DNA from: an uncultured Allobaculum sp.
Lineage (GTDB): Bacteria > Bacillota_I > Bacilli_A > Erysipelotrichales > Erysipelotrichaceae
Reading direction: 5' to 3'
NCBI GenBank assembly: GCA_948467695.1
Contig: CAOKFJ010000083.1
Location: 1-7,356, forward strand
DNA length: 7,356 nt
A program made the position numbers and the translations under genes. The notes below the pieces were generated by a model that saw nothing but the letters and a program-made list of their open reading frames with translations, searched no databases and was not told the DNA's origin. Every line of letters begins with the position of its first letter. Position 1 is the first letter of the stretch. Shown here piece after piece: positions 1 through 7,100 of this stretch.

Positions 1-248
1 GAAATAATGCCGTTGAGCTGTTTGAATACAGATATAACAGATCGGCTTTCAGAAACTGCCGAGGTTGCAAAGGACACAAAACTGTACATATTTAGATTTG
101 GCAATTGTCGTTTAGTGGGATACAGATCAAATACCTGTCGTGCTACTCTCCACGTACTTGGATGTGACTGGAATTTCACTCTGTACACCCACTAATTGAA
201 TAAACATACATATCACTTCGATCGATTTGTTCGGAGGCAACTTGAAAT
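1..248. other. Left-edge stretch with no supported gene
   Basis: This is AT-leaning sequence between the window edge and the tRNA terminator. The only plus-strand open frame (7-195, 62 codons) has no convincing ribosome binding site and no recognisable protein motif. The minus-strand frame (127-351) runs through the terminator hairpin and into the tRNA. I see no further RNA gene or strong repeat here. It could be the tail of a longer intergenic region or decayed coding sequence; nothing in it settles which. Confidence 0.5.
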
Positions 249-289
249 AAAAAAATCCTTCACCACAACTGGTGAAGGATGATTTTTTT
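249..289 (-). terminator. Rho-independent terminator after tRNA-Glu, probably bidirectional
   Basis: A perfect 10-bp stem (255-264 pairing with 271-280) closes a 6-nt loop at 265-270. Read on the minus strand, the stem is followed directly by a run of Ts (255 down to 249), which places it 13 nt past the 3' end of the tRNA. Read on the plus strand there is also a T run (283-289), so it could stop transcription from the left as well. Confidence 0.85.
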
Positions 290-292
290 ATA

Positions 293-369
293 TGGCAGCG
301 CGTACGGGATTCGAACCCGTGAATGCAGCCTTGAGAGGGCTGTGGCTTCAACCACTTGCCGAACGCGCC
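293..369 (-). tRNA. tRNA-Glu (anticodon CTC)
   Basis: The reverse complement folds as a complete 77-nt class I tRNA. It has a 7-bp acceptor stem, T8, a 3-bp D stem (GGC/GCC), a 5-bp anticodon stem (CAGCC/GGCTG), a 5-nt variable loop, a 5-bp T stem (ACGGG/CCCGT) with loop TTCGAAT, discriminator G and an encoded CCA (293-295). The 7-nt anticodon loop CTCTCAA gives CTC at 333-335, which reads GAG (Glu). The short variable loop rules out Leu and Ser. The first acceptor pair is G1:U72 rather than G:C. It stands alone, with its own terminator downstream. CTC is usually the secondary Glu isoacceptor beside TTC. Confidence 0.93.
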
Positions 370-386
370 ATGTGCTTTATGAATCT

Positions 387-392
387 ATCATA
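387..392 (-). promoter_or_regulatory. Candidate -10 box for tRNA-Glu
   Basis: TATGAT on the minus strand matches the sigma-70/sigma-A -10 consensus at five of six positions. It lies 17 nt upstream of the mature tRNA 5' end, leaving room for a short leader removed by RNase P. No good -35 hexamer sits at 16-18 nt; the best candidate matches only about three of six bases. The call therefore rests on the -10 box and its position. Confidence 0.35.
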
Positions 393-1016
393 CCCAAACG
401 CGAATTTCTACCGATAAACACAAATTCGCAGAAGATTGCAAGTATGTGTCGCTTTGTGAACAACAGATGGGGATGAAGAGGAATAAGAATGAAAAAAGGT
501 GTGGACAATTGATCGGTGAACGATTGGCTAGAAAGTCACGTGTCTGCTGTGCACACCTGTGCATCAGCGGAATGTTTAAGGAAAATTGTGTGTGCTGTAG
601 ATAGATTTAGGAAAGGTTTTCGAGAAACACATCCGATGAGCACAACCATCATATCATCTGTGTGCAAAACATGAAGATAACAGGTTGTATTAATTGGTTT
701 GCTGTTGTGCCGAATCAAGAATTGGAAGTTATCCGTTCCAGCAATTCGACCTTGTGTACAAGTCATATGAAGAATGCCCGTAACTGCATTGACGGGGAAT
801 GTCCGATGCCGATATGCCATGGAAATTTTTGGCTTCCATACTTGAGAAAATCGTCACATCAAAAAAAAGAGGTGTTGAAGAGTAAGCGTTTACAACTTTC
901 AAGGAAGATGTAAAAAGAGTTTACGAAAAACCTGTGCAAAAAATGGTGAAATATGGGAAAAGAACCACGAAAAATCGGCAGACTGTCAAAATACGGATTC
1001 TATTCTTTTGGAAGAA
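393..1016. other. Gene-poor intergenic stretch between tRNA-Glu and hppA
   Basis: About 620 bp carry no supportable gene. The open frames here (536-820 minus, 662-913 plus, 934-1209 plus) show no family motif, no good ribosome binding site and a composition typical of chance ORFs; the last overlaps hppA out of frame. Small local symmetries exist: palindrome TGTGCACA at 548-555, overlapped by arms GCACA/TGTGC at 551-562, and a 6-bp inverted repeat ATGGAA/TTCCAT at 819-839. Neither is followed by a T run or resembles a known riboswitch. The sequence is A-rich towards hppA (850-1050), as upstream promoter DNA often is. Confidence 0.5.
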
Positions 1017-1025
1017 TGATAAAAT
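1017..1025 (+). promoter_or_regulatory. Candidate extended -10 promoter of hppA
   Basis: TGATAAAAT fits the extended -10 pattern TGn followed by TATAAT, with one mismatch in the hexamer (TAAAAT). Transcription would start near 1032 and give a leader of about 30 nt ending in the hppA ribosome binding site. No recognisable -35 hexamer lies 16-18 nt upstream, which is tolerable for an extended -10 promoter. Confidence 0.4.
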
Positions 1026-1048
1026 TGTAAGCGATTTCGAAAGCATAG

Positions 1049-1054
1049 AAAGGA
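1049..1054 (+). promoter_or_regulatory. hppA ribosome binding site
   Basis: AAAGGA lies 6 nt upstream of the ATG at 1061 and supports that start. The ATG that overlaps it at 1054 is in a different frame. Confidence 0.75.
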
Positions 1055-1060
1055 TGCATT

Positions 1061-3145
1061 ATGAGCAACTTAAACATGGAGATGATCTTGCTGATCGTAG
1101 CGATCATCGCCGCATTCGCGCTGTTGTACGCTGCAACGCTGTACGGTTCCGTGAAGAAAGAAAGCTCCGGAAACCAGCGAATGAAAGACCTCTCGTCCTT
1201 CATCCATGAAGGCGCTATGGCGTTCCTCACACGCGAATACAAAATTATTATTATCTTTGTCATCATTGTAGCCATCCTCCTTACAGCTCTGGGCTTCATC
1301 CCTTCGCTGCAGGGTGTTGACGGCGTAGGCTGGACAGGCGCGATCTGCTTCATTCTTGGCGCACTCTTCTCCGGTCTTGCAGGCTTCATCGGCATGAAAG
1401 CCGCTACGGCTGCCAATGCCAAAACCGCCGAGGCTGCACGCGCCGGCGGAATGCCGGCAGCACTCCACGTTGCATTCAACGGCGGCAGTGTTCTTGGTAT
1501 CTCTGTTGTCGGATTCGGTCTTCTCGGTCTGACACTGCTCTTCCTGCTCTTCACGTTTGTTCTGGGCGAACCGGAACAGGCTGTACCTGTAGTAGCCGGC
1601 TACTCGCTTGGCTGCTCGATGATCGCTCTGTTTGCCCGTGTCGGCGGCGGTATCTATACCAAAGCGGCTGACGTTGGTGCCGACCTGGTTGGTAAAGTCG
1701 AAGCCGGTATCCCGGAAGACGACCCCAGAAACCCTGCGGTTATCGCTGACAACGTGGGCGACAACGTTGGCGATATCGCCGGTATGGGCTCTGACCTGAA
1801 TGAATCCTATGTTGGATCTCTGGTATCCTGCATCGCGCTCGGTCTGACAGTTACTATCGGCGGCGTATCCTACGCCACTCAGGCAACTATCTTCCCGTTT
1901 GTTATTGCCGGTTCCGGTATCATCGCTGCGATTCTGGCACAGGCATTTGTCCGCATGAAACAGTGGGAAAACCCTGCTAAAGCTCTCAACATCGCAACTT
2001 ACGTTGCAACCATCATTGAAATCGTTACATCCCTGATCGCATCGCTGTGGCTGTTTGGCGGTGTGAAACAGTTCTTCTCCGTAGCTACCGGTCTTATCGT
2101 CGGCATGCTGCTGGGTAAAATTGCTGAATACTACACTTCGGATGAATACCCGAAGGTAAAAGAAATTGCTTCCGAAACCGAAACCGGTCATGCAACGAAC
2201 ATCATCTCCGGCTTCTCCGTCGGCATGGAATCCACCGCGCTGACAGTAATTGTTCTTGTTCTTGGTATTGTCCTCGCCTACATGTTCTACGGCATGTATG
2301 GTATCGGTCTGGGCGCAGTCGGCATGCTTTCGACTTGCGGTATCACCGTTTCTGTTGACGCGTACGGTCCGATCTCCGACAACGCCGGCGGTATTGCTGA
2401 AATGGCTGAACTTGATCCCCATGTTCGCAAAATCACCGACCGTCTGGATTCTGTAGGAAACACAACTGCTGCGATCGGTAAAGGCTTCTGCATCGGTTCT
2501 GCCGCCTTCACCGCTCTGGCTATGATCGTTGCTTTCTCTCAGGCTGCTGGTCTGACGTCCATCTCTCTGCTCCAGCCTGGCGTTCTTGTTGCTCTTCTGT
2601 TTGGTGCAATGCTGCCCTTCTACTTCACCGCGCTGACAATCCGTTCTGTTGGACGCGCTGCCAACAAAATGATCGAAAACGTTCGTGAACAGTTCAGAAA
2701 CGATCCGGGAATCCTTGCCGGCACATCGAAACCGAACTACACAGAATGCGTAGACATCTCCACAAAAGCGGCTCTTCACGAAATGGTTGTTCCTGGACTC
2801 ATCGCTCTTGTCAGCCCGATTCTGATCGGTCTGCTTCTTGGCTGCGAAGGTCTTGGCGGCATGCTTCTTGGCGCTCTGGTTTCCGCTATCATGCTGGCTG
2901 TATTCATGGCGAACTCCGGCGGTGCCTGGGACAACGCGAAGAAATACATCGAATCCGGCGAGTTTGGCGGTAAAGGTTCCGAAGCTCATAAAGCTGCAGT
3001 TACTGGCGATACTGTAGGTGACCCCTTCAAAGATACAGCTGGTCCTGCAATGGATATCCTGATCAAACTGATGTCCGTTATCTCTCTGATCCTGGCACCT
3101 GTTCTTGCACAGATGACACCCTGGCTCGACTTCCTGTTCCACTAA
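1061..3145 (+). CDS. hppA: Membrane-bound K+-dependent ion-translocating pyrophosphatase
   Basis: This 694-residue integral membrane pump hydrolyses cytoplasmic pyrophosphate and exports Na+ and/or H+. Its length is within the usual family range. The start has a good ribosome binding site, and the N-terminus begins with a membrane helix (about 7-29) as in homologues. The signatures are in order: [11 protein letters not shown] (204-214) with PEDDPRNP (218-225) and DNVGDNVGD (230-238), which bind Mg-PPi; and near the C-terminus [13 protein letters not shown] (618-630) and [10 protein letters not shown] (649-658). The sequence [10 protein letters not shown] (466-475) has Ala470 and Gly473 where K+-independent pumps carry Lys and Thr, so it is predicted to be K+-stimulated. 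Glu248 in DLNES (245-249) is the conserved gate-region carboxylate. In a K+-dependent enzyme this fits Na+ or mixed Na+/H+ transport, but it does not prove the ion. The gene is flanked by its own promoter candidate and terminator, so it is probably monocistronic. All key residues that I can check are present. Confidence 0.97.
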   Translation: MSNLNMEMILLIVAIIAAFALLYAATLYGSVKKESSGNQRMKDLSSFIHEGAMAFLTREYKIIIIFVIIVAILLTALGFIPSLQGVDGVGWTGAICFILGALFSGLAGFIGMKAATAANAKTAEAARAGGMPAALHVAFNGGSVLGISVVGFGLLGLTLLFLLFTFVLGEPEQAVPVVAGYSLGCSMIALFARVGGGIYTKAADVGADLVGKVEAGIPEDDPRNPAVIADNVGDNVGDIAGMGSDLNESYVGSLVSCIALGLTVTIGGVSYATQATIFPFVIAGSGIIAAILAQAFVRMKQWENPAKALNIATYVATIIEIVTSLIASLWLFGGVKQFFSVATGLIVGMLLGKIAEYYTSDEYPKVKEIASETETGHATNIISGFSVGMESTALTVIVLVLGIVLAYMFYGMYGIGLGAVGMLSTCGITVSVDAYGPISDNAGGIAEMAELDPHVRKITDRLDSVGNTTAAIGKGFCIGSAAFTALAMIVAFSQAAGLTSISLLQPGVLVALLFGAMLPFYFTALTIRSVGRAANKMIENVREQFRNDPGILAGTSKPNYTECVDISTKAALHEMVVPGLIALVSPILIGLLLGCEGLGGMLLGALVSAIMLAVFMANSGGAWDNAKKYIESGEFGGKGSEAHKAAVTGDTVGDPFKDTAGPAMDILIKLMSVISLILAPVLAQMTPWLDFLFH

Positions 3146-3180
3146 GATCAGAGCACATCTCAAAATCGACTGAAACGACA

Positions 3181-3212
3181 AACCCTCTGCCAAACGGCAG
3201 AGGGTTTTCTTT
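3181..3212 (+). terminator. Rho-independent terminator of hppA
   Basis: An 11-bp perfect stem (3181-3191 with 3196-3206) has a 4-nt AAAC loop and is followed by TTTTCTTT. It begins 35 nt after the hppA stop. It lies between two convergent genes; on the minus strand the T run after the stem is short, so termination there would be weaker. Confidence 0.88.
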
Positions 3213-3289
3213 CGAAGAATATGAATCTGGGATGAAGAGTCAGTTTGGAAAACTGATTCTCGCATGCAGAATAATCGATACGAAAATGG

Positions 3290-3727
3290 TCATTTCATCA
3301 GGCGCAGATCGATCAGCTTCATCAGGTCGTCTGTCAGTTCATCCTGATCTTCGAGATCGATCCACAGCCAGCGCTGATCGTTGCTGCAGCTTGTCTGATC
3401 GTAAATCCGCCCAAGAACTGGATGCAAAGAAGGGAGCAGTGATTGTGCTGCTTCTTTCTGCTTTCTGCCGATGACGATCATCAGTGAGAACGATCCTGCA
3501 TGCGGATAGATCGTGCAAAGCGATTTGGATCCTTTTTTGAATTTGATGTTCCATCCATAACCCATGGAGCATTTGCTGAAAGAGAGTTCGGCTTTACCGT
3601 TATAACGCGCAAGGATCTGAGAATAGAGCGCGTTGAACAGCGGTCTGCTGACGATCTGAGCAATTTCTTCGATTTGTGGAAGGTGAACGGGATCGGTGAG
3701 GATGCTTTCTGTCTGAGTGGTATGCAT
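3290..3727 (-). CDS. DUF3788 family protein, function unknown
   Basis: This encodes a 145-residue soluble protein with no signal peptide or membrane segment. The central GYGWNIKFKKGSKSLCTIYP (56-75), the following hydrophobic strand FSLMIVIG (80-87) and the later YDQTSCSNDQRWLWID (109-124) match the pattern I recall for DUF3788: a basic Lys-rich strand, a Cys/Tyr/Pro turn and the Gln-Arg-Trp motif. The start is supported by TAAGGA 7 nt upstream. The length is normal for the family. No biochemical role is established for DUF3788, and I infer none. It is convergent with hppA and separated from the fucosidase gene by about 450 bp and a terminator, so the context gives no partner. An overlapping frame at 3481-3861 is a shadow. 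Confidence 0.8.
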   Translation of the reverse strand: MHTTQTESILTDPVHLPQIEEIAQIVSRPLFNALYSQILARYNGKAELSFSKCSMGYGWNIKFKKGSKSLCTIYPHAGSFSLMIVIGRKQKEAAQSLLPSLHPVLGRIYDQTSCSNDQRWLWIDLEDQDELTDDLMKLIDLRLMK

Positions 3728-3734
3728 AGATTTT

Positions 3735-3740
3735 TCCTTA
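3735..3740 (-). promoter_or_regulatory. Ribosome binding site of the DUF3788 gene
   Basis: On the minus strand TAAGGA lies 7 nt before the ATG at 3727, which fixes that start. Confidence 0.65.
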
Positions 3741-3784
3741 AAATGCGACTGCTTGTCTGGGACTGTGCTGCTCTGCGGTTATGG

Positions 3785-3790
3785 ACTATA
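3785..3790 (-). promoter_or_regulatory. Weak candidate -10 box for the DUF3788 gene
   Basis: TATAGT on the minus strand matches the -10 consensus at five of six positions, 57 nt before the start codon. The only reasonable -35-like hexamer, CTGTCA at 3805-3810, is just 14 nt away, shorter than usual. This is therefore only a tentative assignment. Confidence 0.25.
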
Positions 3791-4040
3791 TCTAAGCGAG
3801 ATGATGACAGTTCCTGAAGAGTGAGGCTGTAGGAGGTTCTGACAAGTTTTGCGGTTCTCATTCAAGCAAGATGAATACAGCGCATCTACTTATATGAGTC
3901 TTTCTGCTTGTATCGTACAGGCAAACTTGCGGTTTTTAGAAAGCTGCTTTCAGATAGAGCAGAAAACAAAAACGAACTGTTAAAATTGCGCAGAAAGTCA
4001 GTGCAGCAGAAGAAAGGAAGCGCGAGTCAGGAAATCTTCA
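3791..4040. other. Intergenic stretch between the DUF3788 and fucosidase genes
   Basis: Together with its flanks this makes about 450 bp without a gene (3728-4175). The plus-strand frame 3908-4267 (119 codons) runs straight through a terminator hairpin and into the antisense of the fucosidase gene, and it has no motif, so I reject it. Apart from the promoter candidate and ribosome binding site to the left and the terminator to the right, I see no repeat, RNA gene or attachment site. Confidence 0.5.
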
Positions 4041-4077
4041 TAAAAGAACGCCGCTCTGTGCGATGCAGAGCGGCGTT
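4041..4077 (-). terminator. Rho-independent terminator of the fucosidase gene
   Basis: A perfect 12-bp GC-rich stem (4047-4058 with 4066-4077) encloses a 7-nt loop. On the minus strand it is followed by TTCTTTTA: the last two Ts of the stem, then C and TTTTA at 4045-4041. It lies about 100 nt past the stop codon at 4176, so the transcript has a modest 3' untranslated region. Confidence 0.82.
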
Positions 4078-4119
4078 GTATGGTAAGCGGGATGGTCGTA
4101 TGAGCATCTCTTTTGTTTG

Positions 4120-4153
4120 CGTCAGACTATTTCATCTGAAACAGGATCTGACG
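4120..4153 (-). repeat. Inverted repeat in the 3' UTR of the fucosidase gene
   Basis: The arms CGTCAGA (4120-4126) and TCTGACG (4147-4153) are perfectly complementary over 7 bp. The 20-nt interior contains a further short TTTC/GAAA pairing. There is no T run, so it is not a terminator; it may be an RNA-stabilising structure or chance. Confidence 0.35.
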
Positions 4154-4175
4154 TGTGCGCTTGAAAGCAGAAGAT

Positions 4176-7100
4176 TTATTTGCGGACTTCTTCAGCAAGT
4201 TCAGCAAGCAGATCTTCGTTGGGAACGATGCGGGAGTTCAGCCATGTGTTATGGAGAGCGTCTGTAGCATCATCGATTTCTTTCTGTGTAGCAGCTTCAT
4301 CGTGTGCAGCGCGCGCACTGTTCAGGGATGCAGCAAGAGCGGCTGCGGTATCGCCGAAGTTGTGTGTGCTTGCAGCAACGGTGTCGATCAGGAAGGAAAG
4401 CATCGATTTGTTCAGTTCAACGGGATCTACGGGATCGGGTGCAGTGATATCGAATTTATCCATCTGCGGCGCTTTGTTGGGGCCGGCAGCGATGGTGAGA
4501 ACACCAGCACCTGCTTTTTCAACGTGCATGGTGAAGCTTGCGGTGTGCGTGCTTCCTGCAGAGTCATTAGCACCGGCGGATACGGAACCAGCGGTGATTT
4601 TGCCGCTTGCTTCGGACCATTCGATGGAGTTTCTGGAATCGCCGGAACGGAATGTCAGAACAAATTCATAATCTCCAGCTGCTTCCGCATAGTAGGGCAG
4701 AGAGATGGAGTCATTGTGGTCGCAGGCATTGACGAATTTGCCGCCGCTTGCCCAGGATGCCGACGAAATCTGGAGCGGCCAGTCTTCGTTGGAGCCTGTG
4801 TTGTGAAGTTCGAATGTTTCAGCTTCCAGAGTGGCGCTTGTGCCGGGTTTCGGGAAGCGGTAGGGGTTTTCTTCGGTGTATTTATCGAAGGAGTAAGTGA
4901 TCTGTACGGTTGTGTCTTCTGTCACATCGTGCAGAATGAGCGGATCGGTGATTTCTACGGATTCGCCGTTTACAAGGATTTCAGTTGCTTTGTAGCCGGG
5001 GTTCGGGAGCAGATCGATTTCGATGTCGCCTGCATCCACAGTGTTTTCACCGGTCAGGGAAGCTGTACCGAATTCATTGGTTGTAACAGTGAGTTTGACT
5101 TTGCGTTCTTCGAGCTCTTTCGGTGTGATTTCGAAGCAGTCAAGGAGCGGAGATTTCTTTTCCGGACCGGTGAAGACAAGTCTGCCTGCGCCGGGTTCGT
5201 TGATGACGAGGTCAAATGTTACCGAACGTGTTGTTGTCGGCTGGGAATCGCCTGCAACAACTGTACCATCAGCGATTTTGCCGTTGGGTTCGGACCATTT
5301 CAGGGAGTTGGCGGGGTCGCCGGAACGATAGAACACTTTCACAGAATAGGTACCTGCTTTTTTCGCAGTGTAGGGAATTGTGAGAGTGTCGTCTTTATGG
5401 AAGCAGTTTACAAATTTACCGTTGGAAGCCCAGTCAGCTTCATCGACGCGCATGTTCCACTGTCCATCGGATTCAAGAACGGTGTCGGACAGGATACCAA
5501 GGTCAGCCTGCATCACTTCGGTTGTATCCATTTCGGACGGGAATACGAACGGGTTGGTTGTGGAGTAGCCATGGTCAATGCCTTCTTCATCGATGATGTC
5601 GATGCGGGCATTCACGTTGTAACCGAGAATGACATCTTCATCAGCGCATGTCAGTTCGCCGGAGAAGAAGCGGTTGCCGGTTTTGTTTGTGTTGCGGCGT
5701 GTTTCAACCGTAACTGTTTTTTCTGTTTCGCCTTCAGCAAAGTGCACGTTGTGGACCAGTTCAGTGTTGAAGTCATCCTGGATCGCGCTGCCGGGGTTGG
5801 GCGAGAAGGTTACATCGATCGGAGCTGTACCGCCGACACGAACGAGTTTGATTTCCATTGTTTCGTTTTCGTTCATGGTGTAGCGGGCGTTTTCGATACC
5901 GACCATACCTTTGTTGTCGTTGTTGATGATGTAGAACGCTTCGATACCAGTTGCCTTGGTCTTGGTTTCTACACGCAGAGTGTGATTGCCGGGGGCGAGG
6001 GTTTCGCTGACAAAGATTTTCTGCGATGTCGCACGCGGAGACTTGCTGGCGTTGATGGTTTCTACTTTGACATCATCGATATAGATATCGGCTGTTCCGT
6101 GGTTGGGGTCTTCTGTACCGATCATGGTGATCTGTGTGCCTGTGAAAGGAACAGTCATGGTTGCGCCGGGGTTGGCGTATTTGTTGGTGTTGTTGACATA
6201 CTGAGCACCGCTTTCCTGTACCCAGCTGCCTGTTGTGGTGATGGAACCGTCAGTGACGTCAGTTACATCCATACCTGCGGGAGCGGCGCCCTGCAGTTCG
6301 AAGCTTTCATCGAGTTTGTATACACCGACTTCGCTCAGAACCGGAGTTTTTCCTTCAGGTGTGCTGACGGTAATGCGAACCTGGTCGGAGCGTACGGCTG
6401 TGGTGCGGGCAAGACGTTTCGGACCGATGGTATCGCCGGATTTCATGACTTTCCATTCGCCTTTGCTGTCTTTGTATTCCACTTTGTAGCTGTTGATGCG
6501 CTGACCATACTGGATGGCTTCTTCGATCGATACGCAGTCGAAGGTTTTCTGTCCGCCCAGATCGATCAGGATCTGACCTTCGTTTGTTCCATCGCTGGTG
6601 GACCAAACAGTCATATCGTCGTTATCGGCGAGTTTTGCGGGAGAGAATGCGGAATCCATGCCGCGAACATTGTTCGCTTTGATGGTTGCGCCCTGCGATT
6701 TGGCAAGGTTGATCGCGAAGGAGTTGTCGATTGCCGCGCCGAATTCGAGAGTGCGATCAGCGATTGCTTTATCGAGCGTTCCTTTGTCGTTTGCGGGGAT
6801 GTTCAGCAGGAAGGTTGCGCCGTTGCCGACAGAACCGAAGTACATGTTTCCAAGATCGGTCATGGATTTCGGTGTTTTCTTGTTGTTGCCCCAGAACCAT
6901 CCGGATGTGATGCGGGCATCGGCTTCCGGTACAGACCACTGGTTGCCGTCTTCCCAGCCGAGAGCGTAACTGCCCTGGTATCTGGCATCCATCGTGTTGT
7001 TTGCACGGTTGGTTTTAATCTTGGACCAGGTGTTGTCATGCGCGTAGCCGGATTCGTTGCCGATCCAGTGAACGGTGGTATAGGATTCAGCACCGAAGAG

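Noticed and set aside
548..562. TGTGCACA palindrome and GCACA/TGTGC arms as a possible operator
   Set aside because: Short, single occurrence, far from any start codon and without a matching known regulator in the window; too common to call.
662..913. 83-codon plus-strand frame
   Set aside because: No ribosome binding site of note, no recognisable family motif and chance-ORF-like composition.
1070..3265. A 731-codon open frame on the minus strand antisense to hppA
   Set aside because: It lies over a fully conserved pyrophosphatase gene and has a low-complexity, charged composition with no recognisable domain. Long antisense frames arise from the codon bias of the sense gene.
3481..3861. 126-codon minus-strand frame overlapping the DUF3788 gene
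   Set aside because: It is in a different frame from the DUF3788 motifs and covers the gene's promoter region; low-complexity Ser/Arg-rich shadow.
3908..4267. 119-codon plus-strand frame
   Set aside because: It reads through the fucosidase terminator hairpin and into the antisense of the fucosidase C-terminus, and has no motif.
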